Shown here one piece after another: positions 23,308-34,732 of a DNA stretch of 64,000 nucleotides. The notes beneath the pieces are model-generated. The model was not told the DNA's origin, made no database searches, and saw nothing but the letters and a program-made list of their open reading frames with translations. The DNA comes from Camellia lanceoleosa. Taxonomy: Eukaryota > Streptophyta > Magnoliopsida > Ericales > Theaceae. The DNA is taken from assembly GCA_025200525.1 (NCBI GenBank), contig CM045762.1, forward strand, positions 24,927,374-24,991,373, read 5' to 3'. A program made the position numbers and the translations under genes. Each line of letters begins with the position of its first letter. The stretch's first letter is position 1.

Positions 23308-24789
23308 GGGTAAATTACACTGACACCTCCTGAGATTTATATTTATTACAGTTTCTCCCTCACTTTTTAAAAATTACATCTCTCCCCTAAAGTTTAAAAT
23401 TTCATTACAGATTCCCCCCTCAGCAATTTAATTTTTTTAAATATCAAATTTTCCCTTACTAGGTAAATTATATTGATACCTCTCACATTTTAAAAATTAC
23501 AATCTCCTCCCTAAGGTTTAAAGTAGCATTACCAATTGCCCCCTCGGTTAGTATTAGTTGGAAAAAAAATTCATTGAAAAAAAAATTAACTGAAAAAAAA
23601 ATTAATTGAAAAAAAAATTAATTGAAAAAAAAAATTGTTAGTAAATTTTTAAATTTCTATTTAAAAACTAACGTAAGCTCATTTTTTAAATTTACGTTTT
23701 TTCTTCAAATTTACAAACTGAGATAACCATTTATAAACCAAAAAATTATCAAATAAGTTTTTATGACAGTTTTTTAAATTTTTGTAAATATAAATTAAAA
23801 ACTGAAAACGAAATAGTTATCAAACAGGCTTTAGATGGTAAAAATGTTGTAAAATTAACAAATAATTAAGTAAGTTACCAACGTAAAAAATGACTTATCA
23901 AAAGATTCTTAGGCCATATATGGTTTGATTTTTAGAAATTTTTTTTTAAAAATTAAAAATTAATTTGGTTAAGAAATAAAAAATAAAAAATAATTATCAT
24001 TTTTATATAATTTTTATCTTTCAAGTGGTTAGAAATAATTTTTTACAAATTAAATTGAAACAGCCATACGTATGTATATAACTTACCCAAAAGTTAAAAT
24101 GATAATTATTTTTTACCCTTAAATGATAATTATTTTTTATTTTTTATTTCTTAACCAAATTAATTTTTAATTTTTTTAAAAAAAAATTCTAAAAATCAAA
24201 ACATATATAACTTAAGAATTTTTTGATAAATCATTTTTTACGTTGGTAACTTATTTAATTATTTGTTAATTTTATGACATTTTTACCATCTAAGGTCTAT
24301 TTGATAACCATTTCGTTTTCAGTTTTCAATTTATATTTACAAAATTTTTAAAAACTGTCATAAAAACTTAATTGATAATTTTTTTTTATTTATAAATGGT
24401 TGTCTCAATTTTTAAATTTGAGGAAAAAACATAAATTCAAAAAATGAGTTTACGTTGGCTTTTAAATAAAAAATTTAAAAATTTTACTAACAAAAATTTT
24501 TTCCAATTAATTTTTTTTTTCAATGAATTTTTTTTCCAACTAATACTAACTGAGGGGGCAATTGGTAATGCTACTTTAAACCTTGAGAAAGGAATTGTAA
24601 TTTCTAAAATGTGAGAGGTGTCAATGTAATTTATCCAATGAGGGCAAATTGGTATTTAAAAAAATTAAATTGCTGAAAGGAGGAATCTGTAATGAAACTT
24701 TAAATTTCAGGGGAGAGATGCAATTTCCAAAAGGTGAAGGGGGAATTGTAATAAACATAAACCTCAAGGGGTGCCAGTGTAATTTACCC
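23308..24789. mobile_element. Long foldback MULE-like element
   Basis: The two halves are inverted copies of each other over about 700 bp: it starts GGGTAAATTACACTGACACC and the complement of the end reads GGGTAAATTACACTGGCACC. Flanks aacatattt (23299-23307) and aacatatat (24790-24798) form a 9 bp target duplication with one difference, as for Mutator-like elements. No transposase frame. The stem would be one of the longest hairpins in the window. Confidence 0.8.
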
Positions 24790-24803
24790 AACATATATTT
24801 TTA

Positions 24804-26533
24804 GAAAAAATTAGTCTAAGATATCACTCCTATTTTTAGTAATGGAAGAGATCCATAATATTATTTTATGATGTCTAAAATCTCTCAACCCCATACTCAT
24901 ATATCACAGAGAAATTTGAGTCTCTCAAATCAAATTTTATTTCTCTCTCATACACAAACACTCTAAGCACACATACACTCTCTCTCTCTCTTGCTGATCT
25001 TCGATTTTAAGTTAAGTGAGAAATGAACTTGTAAAGCTCTCAAAGACATTAGAAGAACAAAACAGAGAGAGACTTAGTATGTGATTGAGAACCAGAGTGA
25101 TCGATATATGGAATTTGATCGTAAATAGACATAGTCTAAGGCAAGAGAAGTATGTTGAGAGAAGAACCAGAGAAGTCACCGACATAAGGAGGAGGATGAG
25201 GTATGAGATTGTCGGTGACTGAGTGATGAGGTGAAGATAGTTAAAAGAAGTTAGTTCTCGCCTTGACTTTACGCATCGCTTAAGTGGCGCAGTCGTAAGC
25301 GCACACCACTTCCTCCGTCGTGTCAAAGGTACTGGATTTAGTCATTGTGTGAAATTCTTTAGTCTTTCCAAAATTTCTCTAGATTAGAATTTTCTTTGTA
25401 TGTGGAATTTGTGTGAATTTTTCTTTGGATTTCTAGTTTTGTGTTACAGTTTTGCTGTGTGCCATTGTTGCTATTGAAGGAGCTTGAATTGAATTCCAAT
25501 GGTTGTATTGAAATGGATTTAATGTGGGTTTTAAAGGGATTTTCTCTAGTTCGGTAAAAAATACAGAGAAAATTCTCTCAACTATATTAACAAACAACAT
25601 TGAACCCAGTACCAAAACATCAGAGAAATTTTCTAATCTTTCCAAAATTTCTCTGGATCAGAATTTTCTCTGGACGTGGAATTTGTGTGAATTTTCTCTG
25701 GATTTCTGGTTTTGTATTACAGTTTTGCTGTGTGCCATTGTTGCTATTGAAGGAACTTGAATTGAATTACAGTGGTTGTATTGAAATGGATATAATGTGG
25801 GTTTTAAAGGAATTTTCTCTGATTCGATCAAAAATATAGAGAAAATTCTAATCCAAAGAAAATTCTCTCAGCCATATGAACAAACAACATTGAACCTAGT
25901 ATCAAAACATTAGAGAAATTCTCTACTCTTTCCAGAATTTCTTTGGATCAGAATTTTCTCTGGATGTGGAATTTGTGTGAATTTTCTCTATATTTCTAGT
26001 TTTGTATTATAGTTTTGCTGTATACCATTGTTGCTATTGAAAGAGCTTGAATTGAATTGCAATGGTTGTATTGAAATGGATTTAATGTGGGTTTTAAAGG
26101 GATTTTCTCTGGCTCAGTAAAAAATACAAAGGAAATTCTGATCTAAATAAAATTCTCTCAACCACATTAACAAACAACATTGAACCCAGTATCAAAATAT
26201 CAGAGAAATTCTCTAGTCTTTCTAGAATTTCTTTGGATCAAAATTTTCTCTGGATGTGGAAATTGTGTGATTTTCTCTGGATTTCTGGTTTTGTATTACT
26301 TGTTTTGGATTTCTGGGTTTAATTTGCTCTATGTTGTTCAATTTCCTCTGATTTGAATTCAGAAAAATTTGAATTTTCTCTGGTTTGAACCCAGAGAAAT
26401 TCTTTGAAAAGTTTAGAATTTCTTTGGATTGAAATTTCTCTGGATCAATGTTGAGGGACCTTAGACATTATGAAAATATTGAATGTCTTTTACGTTATAA
26501 AATTTTAATATCAGGAATCTTAAAAAAAAAATT
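24804..26533. repeat. Repeat family with TTAGT..ATATCACTCC start, long member
   Basis: The beginning (agaaaaaattagtctaagat) and end (aatcttaaaaaaaaaattct) are shared with the shorter copy at 26952-27262. The long copy contains the tandem array below. A 104-codon minus-strand frame (25012-25326) has no recognisable domain and is not called. Confidence 0.5.
25363..26330. repeat. Tandem array of ~274-290 bp units
   Basis: Units start with tctttcc(a/t)(a/g)aatttct at 25363, 25637, 25927 and 26217, giving spacings of 274, 290 and 290 bp and a partial fourth unit. Each holds many short inverted GAGAAATT/AATTTCTC words. Confidence 0.85.
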
Positions 26534-26951
26534 CTTATTTTTTAACGTTGAGAGTAGATGGGAAACCTTAGCTTTAGCTCCAACGTAGATGCAATCTAAT
26601 TTTCTATAAATGCACTCAGAATATTGAGGGACCATATCCATATTTTTGCACCTAAAAAAATTTTGATCTATCACATCACCTCACAGAATTTTAATTGAAA
26701 AGATAATTTAAAAAAAAATCTTTAAAAAAGAAATTTTCAAAAACACAAAATTCTCAAACAAATGCCCAATGCACCATAATATGAAGTAAAACTCCGAGGA
26801 AAAAAAAATACCATTGGTTAACAAACGTGAGGGAGTACTTTCTAGCACGATAGTGGTGGCGTTTGTTAAAATGTTGTAGTTTTTTTGTTTATGGTTGGCA
26901 AAATTAGGAAATACTTTTTCTTTTATTTTTATGAAATATAAGAAATAAAAA

Positions 26952-27262
26952 TTTAGAAAAAATTAGTGAAATATCACTCCCTAACTTTGAGTAGTAGGAG
27001 AGATTCAACATGTTTTTTTTATTAACTAAGATTTCTCGATGAAATTTCTCTGTGATCATATCAGAGAAATTTGTGAAATCACAAAATTTTTTGAAATTTC
27101 TTAATTTCTCTGTAAAAATTGAAATTTCTCTGTATCGGGGCGAAATTTTGTTGTGTCAAATTTTCTCTGTAAAAATGTTAAGGGACTCAAACTATTATGA
27201 AAATATTGTATATCCTTTATTTTATAAAATCTTAATATAAAGAACCTTAAAAAAAAAATTTC
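26952..27262. repeat. Repeat family with TTAGT..ATATCACTCC start, short member
   Basis: Shares its start, its end (taatataaagaaccttaaaaa) and AATTTCTCTG words with 24804-26533 but lacks the tandem array. Confidence 0.5.
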
Positions 27263-27269
27263 TCATAAT

Positions 27270-27620
27270 TTTGTTTAGTTTATAAAAATATTTTTAAAAC
27301 ATAAAATATGTTTGATGAGTTATTAGAAGTAGCTGCTAGAAGTGGAGGTTGGCCAACTGTAACGGTGGCCAGGAGTTAGTAGAGGTCACAGGTGGTGATT
27401 GTCCATTGCTGAAACTTATTGGAGCTGACTAACGATGTCAAAGGTTAAGAGTGGCCGAAAGTGGTAAGGGAAGAAGGAAAGAGTATAAACTTAATCACTT
27501 TTTTTTTTTAAATTAATTTTAAAAATAAAATAATATATTAAACAAGTTTTCATTTTTAGTTTCTAAAAATTATAAACATGAAAATAGAAAACAAAAACGT
27601 TATTGTGACTTTTTTTTTTT
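27270..27620. repeat. MITE-like repeat with GGTGG-containing core
   Basis: Outer arms of the type gtttataaaaatattttt and ttctaaaaattataaac surround a core with ggtggccaggagttag. The layout resembles 43042-43890 in the MYB intron. Boundaries are approximate. Confidence 0.35.
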
Positions 27621-28104
27621 TTTAAGGATTCTGTTTGAAATTTTTTTTTAAGGATTCTGTTCTGTGTTAGACTATGGCTTCTGCACTAAAAATAATTTAA
27701 ATAAATTGCGAAAATAATCTTGAAGTTAATGGAGAGATGTTTTAGATTCTACAAACTATAACAAACATTCCCAACACAGAGGAGCAACTTCCTTACCAAT
27801 TCATTCTTGTTCATTGCAGTGGGTGGACTCTTTTTTTTTTTCCTTTTTTTTTTTTTTTTGGATAGATACAATCAAAATGGATGATGTTGGTGAGTCACAC
27901 ACCTGCTACCTTAGGAAGCAAAAATGGATGAAATCCACTGAAACTGTCTGAAATTGATATAAAAAGCCGCCCAACCAACCAAAAAAATACAGTTTCTGTA
28001 ATCAATCGGTGCATACAAAATTAAGCAGAGGGTACTACTTGCATTGACAAAACCCAATTCAACCAGGGTTACAAAAATTATAAATAAATAAATAAATAAA
28101 ACTG

Positions 28105-29214
28105 CTACTGTAAGAGCCCTTGTCTGCCACCTGTAGTTCCGAAATGCTTAATTTCTCCACATAACTTCAGAGAGTAGCCGCATTCCTACACAATTAAGCG
28201 ACAAACATGTTATAAATGTATTGTGTGTTGTCAATCAGATTCACATCAATACAAAAGTACATTAGTTCTTTTCTATGTCCCAAAAATACAGACCAGTTGA
28301 AACTTTACAACCTTAAAGTAGTTCATATGGTTGTAATGACTTAAAAAAAAAAAAACAGATAGAGTGAGAGAGAGAAGAGAATTATCTGTTACCTTGGGTT
28401 CAAAATTGAGTTGAGTTTGATGCCACCTTCTTCCCCCACCTTCTTAACAAGCATTAGCAATCTCATTGAGGTTTCCTTTCATTCTTGCCACCATTGAATG
28501 GCTAAATTGGAAGTCTTCGTGAGAAGACTCAAACCATGACATTATTGTTGGAACTTGGAAGCATATCAATAAAACACCTTGCTTCATTTCTATGATTAGT
28601 CTTAGATTATATAGATTTCAGTACATCTCCCAGTACTAGTCCCCACTGTGTCCAATAGGTGCCACCCTAATGAGAAAATTCAAGCAAATATGCATTTCAG
28701 TATCCAATACCAATATATATATCACAGGGAGTTTTATTCACCCTGCTTTTTTATCCTCCCGCACTCCACTTTTTGGGGGAATTACAAAAAGACAAATTTT
28801 CCCCTCAATATCATTTCTTGTGCACAAACAAGTTATATAGTTGTTGACTTGGCACAGAAAATAATTGAAATAGTTGAAGGGAAAAATTGGAAATTTGGAT
28901 AATTAAAACAAAAGTGAAATGAGTTAAGAATAAAAGAGGAGTGCAAACAACACCCCCTTATTTAATTTGGTTAATGGCCAATAATTTTATTAAATGGATT
29001 ATTGCCAGTAATATGCTGTAGGAAGTTCAAGATTTCAAGAGGCCTTTTTATCCTATAAATTAGTAGGGCTTAAACTCTATCAATAAAATGCAAAGACAAC
29101 ATGACACCGCAGATAGAACACCTGGCAATACACAGCAAAAGGCTCCCTTAGTGGTCCATCACATGAGAGCTCACTTGTACTGCCATCAATGAAGGTTCCA
29201 TCAGCAAAGATTAC
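28105..29214 (-). pseudogene. Exon fragments of an unidentified gene
   Basis: Three exon-like blocks lie in order on the minus strand. Block 29214-29122 is 31 codons with perfect AG and GT borders, encoding FADGTFIDGSTSELSCDG and then PLREPFAVYCQ. Block 28553-28393 encodes SWFESSHEDFQFSHSMVARM and KGNLNEIANAC, then meets TAA; another frame continues as VKKVGEEGGIKLNSILNP, so a frameshift is likely. Block 28185-28105 starts after tgtgtag and encodes ECGYSLKLCGEIKHFGTTGG, RQGLLQ and TAG, like a natural C-terminus. I do not recognise the protein. No 5' exons were found before the CACTA/copia block at 30 kb. Confidence 0.45.
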
Positions 29215-29439
29215 CTGAATCACAAATAATTTATCAGGCAAAATTAGGATTGGCCTTAGAAAAGCATGTTATCAATCAGAATCATAGCCATGAGAGACAT
29301 ATCAATAAATAAAAAAGACGCAGAGAGAGAATCCAATCCATGAGGCAAATTTTAATGTTCAAACCACAGAGAGCTGTGAAGAATTGATCCCATATGCCTC
29401 AGATTCATGAGGTACCCATTGATCCCATATGTAATCAAT

Positions 29440-29930
29440 AATTTTTGTTTTTTATTTATTTTTTAAATGGCAGATTGGAGATGAACGAATTTGGTAACCT
29501 GCATAACAAGAGTTTTTTGTTGATATTTCTAGACACATCCATCACAATGCAGTTGTACTTTTTGTTGATATTAAGCAACATGTGTTTTGACTATGTTGTT
29601 GTGGGTTATGATTATATTGTGATGGATCTTATCTTTTTGTTGATATTTTATTAAATAGATTAAAATGAACAGGTTTTTGTAATGATTTGTAATAGATATT
29701 ATATTCAGCAGGTTATTAAAATACACAAATTATTTTGATTGTGTTGTTGTAGTTTTTGATTTTACTAGAATAGATGTTATAGTTTGTATGTTATATATTA
29801 ATTTCTTGATACTATGAGACATGTATTTTGCTTGGGTTGTTTTATAAAAATGAACAGTTTAATTTTATATTGATTTGTATTAGACATTATATTGAATAGA
29901 TTATTAAAATACACAGGTATTGTTTATTGA
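29440..29930. repeat. Imperfect ~180 bp tandem repeat, AT-rich
   Basis: Segments containing aaaatgaacag, gatttgta(t/a)tagacattatatt and ttattaaaatacacag recur at about 29660 and 29850. No gene. Confidence 0.4.
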
Positions 29931-29997
29931 AAATATATATATATATATATATTGCATATATACCCCTCTCCCACAATTTTTAAAATTCACTTATTAT

Positions 29998-30428
29998 TGG
30001 CGACGAAAAAAAATTGTCGCTAAAACTTTCTAATCCCAACAAATAATTTCGTCACACATGTTCACTATTTCATCACTAAATTGAAATATTTGTTGACAAA
30101 AATTTGTCACTGAAAGGTCTTTTTTTTGCATCTTTTGGTGACGATATTTTTGTCACTAAAAATTCTATCACTATTTTTAATGACGAAATATTTTGTCAGC
30201 CAAAACAAATTAAATAAAATTTTATTTAATTCTAGTGATGAAATGGATGTTATAGGTGACAAAATAATAGGCGACAAAATAAATTTTCGCCACCAAGTAC
30301 TTTTAGCGACGACGAATTGATGACGAACGTGGCAACGAAATTATTTCATCATGGATCAATTTGGTGATGAAAATTTCACTATTGGAGATGAAGTGATTTT
30401 GTCATTAAAGAACCATTTTGTTGTAGTA
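29998..30428. mobile_element. CACTA element end with subterminal GTCGCTAAA repeats
   Basis: Dense alternating words gtcgctaaa, gtgacaaaa, ggcgacaaa and cgacgaa are typical of CACTA subterminal regions. The right end reads cattttgttgtagta, the complement of a CACTACAACAAAA-like terminus except for its last base. It abuts a minus-strand copia reading frame, so it probably inserted there. The left end was not resolved. Confidence 0.5.
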
Positions 30429-33109
30429 CCTTTCACTAATACACTTCCTTTCTTAATCAACACTGTGTTAAACCTAAAATTAATATCAAAACCGTTTTGG
30501 GTTAACACTGAAACTGAAATTAAATTTCGGCAAATGCTGGGTACATAAAGCACATCATGAAACACAATGAAAGTTCCATTGATAGAGAATTGACAGTTGC
30601 CGATGCCCAAAACATCACTATAAGAGTTGTTGCTCATATGGATTCTGTGTTTACCAATCTTCTTTTCAGTAAATTCCACGAGCATGTCTTTGTTTTGCAC
30701 GATATGCCTTGTTGTAGCAGAATATATCCACCATGAATTTAATGAATGTTCAAGTACCACTGCTTCAGAAACTGTCATGGCAATGGGGTTATAATTCTTT
30801 TTCTGCTTGTTCTAAGGACAAGTGGCTTTGATATGACCTTTTTGACCGCAATTGTAATATGGGCTAGTTTGATTCTTGTGATGTTGTTTTGGCCATCCTT
30901 ACTGCTTTTTCCATCCTTTCTGGAACCTCTTCTTCTATTTTTTCTTGAAAGAAGTCGTCTTTTTCTTGTTGAATGGTGTGTGAGAATTATTCTATGATCA
31001 AAGATTGTGCCATCAACAAGTTAGAAGACAAACTTTCTTTACGCCTTCGCTTCATTCTTTCTTTTTCTAAAACTAAGAGTACAGACAATGTTACCATTAA
31101 AATCTCTCATCCGCTATGAGTTAAGATGTGACAACATGATCCCGAGACAATGAAAGACTTTTAAGTATTACTTGCATCTTGTCTGACAAAGGGTGATTAG
31201 TGGTGGATGATTCTTTAGCAATTAATTTAATTTGATTAACATGATCACCAACACTATCATTATCACTCATACGAGTGTTATTATATTTGTTCAAGAGTAA
31301 TTGAATTTGAGTGTCCGATCGAACTTCATACTTACTTTCTAGTGCTTCTATTAATTGTTTGGCAGTTTCATGTTATTTGAATAACGGAATAATGTGTCCC
31401 TCATATTATGTAACATTGTTTCCTTTACCTTTGCCATTGCATCATCCTCTATCTATTTGTTTTGAAACCAATTAGAATCATCATCTGGTTTGTAAGTGGA
31501 TAAAATGTGCAACGTTTTTTCATGTGTAAGAAGATAAGAAATGTAATGTTTCCATGCTCAGAAATTATTTCCATTAAGCATCTCAATTCTTGAAGAATCA
31601 ATAGCATTTTTAATAGTTATACTAAAAACAAATGTGTTACAATAAATATAGAAATGTGAATATTACAAAACAAAATAAACAAATAAGCAAATTATATACA
31701 ACAACAAGTCTAAATAAGAATAAGGCTTGTAATTGTTAAGTCGGCCCTTGTGATAAGCAAAATATCGATGTGGAGGAGTAGAACGGTCTTTTTACCTTGG
31801 GTAAGAAGAATGATGGCAACCCAATGGCCAATTAAATCCAATACTTTGCTTATGAATCTTGTGAAAATAGTTACGAGCCCAAGGAACACAACGGTGCTTA
31901 TTAAATATTTTTTCTTTGGATGTTTTCCTGAGTAACACCCTTGGATAGCCTCATTTTCTAATTATTTATTCCGGAATTTTAGTACAATTACCCACGGAAA
32001 ATTTCTTAGAAGAATTTTAGAGATTTTGGCTTTTGAATGACTAAAAACGGCTTTGAAATGAGCTAGAACGGACCGAAAAATCGTTTGGACCAAGTTACTG
32101 CCGATTCAAGGGCTAGGTTGAACCGACTTGACACGTGGTCAAGGCGCTGGTCGCATGGGTCGTTGCGCCAAGATGCTAACTAAGGCCTGGCTGCGCCTAG
32201 CTTGTTTGGGCCGATTGCTGGGTTGGTCCAAAAAATTTCTTTTTAACTTATAGGCCCAAGGGAACAGATTTTCTGGCTGTGATTCTAATTTTTGGCCCTT
32301 TTGTCTTTATCCCAAATGTTTGAACTTTTGAAAAAGAAGCTGCAACGTCTTTCTTACTCTGGTTGTCTTCTTCGGTGACGGTTGTCGGAGTCAAAACACT
32401 AGAAATTGAACTTTGTGGGTCAATCTTTCATCATTTTCACAATGAATTTCACTATTGTGATCAAAATTCTGAGAAAAACAAGATGGTGCTAATGTAGTGA
32501 CGCTAATTGAGCTGAAAATTATTTCATAAAATTTCTTCTACCAGGATAATTCGGCCTCACTTTTGGCAAGGTTTGGAACAATAGCACCACTAACTGTTAT
32601 TTTCTTCGGATATTTTTCTAGGAGTATAACACGTTGGTGATGATTAAATAAGCAAACGAAATTAACTAATGTCGAAGATTGACGGTCAATTATTCTCTGA
32701 ATTTTTGGTCGAAATTTTTCAATTTTTTTTTGTTCTTCCGGACTGTAATTCGACATCTACGTTTATGTGTAAACAAAGCTTTGATACCACTGTAAGTTGG
32801 TCTTAACAATGGCAATGGATCAGAGTTTCTATGAGGGTGTTTATCACGCAAGAATATACAATTCGAAAGAGAAAAATAAAGAGAGAAAGTCAAGTGAATT
32901 GAACCATTGTTCTGATCATATATTTATAGTTCACATGGTGGCTTTTGATCAATGGTTACAACCATTCAAATTGCATTATCAAACCCAACAGTCGCCATGT
33001 TTTGTTTTTTCCCTACGGGAAAGCATGAATCACCATCTATAGAAAATGTTTGGATGTAATGAGTCACACCAAATTATGGTGTGATCACGTTTATTCCATG
33101 AATTCTCAC
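30429..33109 (-). mobile_element. Ty1/copia remnant 3, 5' LTR and gag-protease part
   Basis: On the minus strand: a candidate LTR at 33109-32791, an initiator-tRNA-Met-like primer site GTGGTATCAAAGC just inside it (32790-32778), gag remnants across about 32760-31000 with many stops, a knuckle-like CGQKGHIKATC near 30850, and a protease/pre-integrase frame (30778-30356) with SWWIYSATTRHIV, where the catalytic Asp is Tyr. The rest of pol is missing, cut by the CACTA end. The LTR boundary at 33109 is a guess. A TATAAATATATG box lies on the minus strand near 32925. Confidence 0.6.
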
Positions 33110-33490
33110 AAGCCTCCTACAGGATTTCTAGCTTTCTCGAACTCCCATCCCCAGCTTTGGCCCCCGCCTTCTCTCTCTTTGTGTATTACTTGTAGCGGTT
33201 TGTGAAGTGAGAGATAACTGCCACACTTACAAATCGAACACAACTACTTGGATAGTATAAGGTCTGTAGCATTTCTCAAATGCCAGCTCTAACGTATAAA
33301 CTCGCACAAGCCTCCTATGGGATTCTCACTTTCTCAAGCTCCCATCCCCAACTTTGATCCCCACCGTCTCTCTCTGCATGTGTTACTTGTAGCGGTTTGT
33401 GAAGTGACAAATAACTGCCGCACATGCAAGTGGAACACAACTACTTAGATAGTATCATTCCATCGTTTAAGGTCTGTAGCATTCAGGCCC
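33103..33490. repeat. Two ~190 bp tandem direct repeats
   Basis: Both units carry ctcacaagcctcctacagg (or a variant), cccatccccagctttg, acttgtagcggtttgtgaag and ggtctgtagcat in the same order. Part of the unit recurs at 39515-39640. Confidence 0.7.
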
Positions 33491-33504
33491 AAAACCGAGA
33501 TAAT

Positions 33505-34141
33505 TGTTGGGTATACCTCCTTATTGGAGTGTGGGACCCAATTGGTTTTGGAAAAAGAGTTTTAATTTGACTTGGTTTAGTATAATATATTTTTTATATA
33601 TTATATTTGTGGAGACCCAATTCAATTTGGATACAGTTAGGGTTTGATTACAAAACCTAAGATTTAATAATATATATTTCTAATATATATATTATTCTTG
33701 TTATATATATACACAGAAGTGTGTGCGGCAGCCATACTATTTTTCATTGCTTCAGTGACAGTGCATATTCATTCAATTTTGGTTTTTTTGAAGCTTGGTT
33801 TGGGGCATCTTCAGTTGGTGTTTGGTTCGTTATTTTGGGTCTTCTTCAACTCTGATTTTGAAGATTTTGGTTCATCTATTTGGTGAGGTCTTTCCTCTTG
33901 TTTATTTGTGATTATTTGGAATTCACCTAAGGGTGGTTTTGTGAGACCTTTCGTGTCTCGTTTGTAATCATTTGGAACTTATTTGGTTGATAGTGGAATC
34001 GGATTTCGATCTCGTGGACGTACCTCACATTGAGGGAACCACGTAAAATTCTTGTGTTGCCTTTGATTTAATTTTTTCGCATTAGTTTTTATTCTCATTA
34101 ATTGATTTACTTGTGAGGAATCACATCGATTTTCCCTAACA
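33505..34141 (+). repeat. 5' LTR of copia 2
   Basis: 637 bp, TGTTGGGTATACC to CCCTAACA. A TATA-rich stretch (ttgttatatatatacac, about 33700) precedes the likely transcript start. Confidence 0.92.
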
Positions 34142-34143
34142 AC

Positions 34144-34161
34144 TGGTATCAGAGCTTACGG
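34144..34161 (+). promoter_or_regulatory. Primer binding site, initiator tRNA-Met type
   Basis: TGGTATCAGAGC starts three bases after the 5' LTR. This is the standard PBS complementary to the 3' end of plant initiator tRNA-Met in copia elements. Confidence 0.9.
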
Positions 34162-34192
34162 TTTATTGGGGTTTATTTATTTGTGTAAATCA

Positions 34193-34732
34193 ATGGAGGG
34201 GAATGTGGGTCGTATGTCTAGCATTAATGGAAGCAATTGGGTAACTTGGAAAACTAAAATGGAGGACCTATTATTTTTTAAAGACTTGTATGGACCCATT
34301 GAGGGTGATAGTGGCAAACCTGCTGATATGAAAGATGATGAGTGGAAGAGGCTTAATCGAAAAGCTGTTGGTGTTATTCGTCAATGGATTGATGACAGTG
34401 TGTTTCATCATGTTGCTATTGAAACTTCGGCACATGATTTATGGAAAAAATTAGAGAGTCTTTATGATAGAAAATCAACCACAAATAAAGCCTTTCTGTT
34501 TCGTAAGTCGGTTAATTTAAAATATAAAGAGGGTAGCCCTATTCCGGAACATCTGAATGAAATAAAGAGTATTATTAACCAACTTGCTTCTATGAAAATT
34601 ATTTTTGATGATAAGTTGCAGGCTTTGATGCTACTTAGTTCCTTGCCCAAAAGTTGGGAGACTTTGGTTGTGACAGTTAGTAATTTGGCGATGGAGTTGT
34701 CACAATGGGCCAAGTCACTAGTAGCTTGTTGA
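34193..34732 (+). pseudogene. copia 2 gag, frameshifted
   Basis: The ATG at 34193 opens MEGNVGRMSSINGSNWVTWK. A UBN2-type gag core follows (HDLWKKLESLYDRKSTTNKA, SSLPKSWETLVVTVSN). At about 34688-34690 the family-like sequence moves from this frame to the one used by pol, while the original frame ends at TGA 34730-34732. The shift looks like a small deletion, since the natural gag-pol of this family is one frame. Confidence 0.85.

Noticed and set aside
25265..25330. tRNA-like stretch gcttaagtggcgcagtcgta
   Set aside because: No B box and no cloverleaf with a plausible anticodon stem could be drawn.
33698..33886. 62-codon frame repeated at 38383-38571
   Set aside because: Both lie wholly inside the copia 2 LTRs and start upstream of or within promoter sequence; no evidence of translation.
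34166..34192. Earlier in-frame ATG for copia 2 gag at 34166
   Set aside because: It lies only a few bases after the primer binding site; the ATG at 34193 fits copia gag N-termini better.
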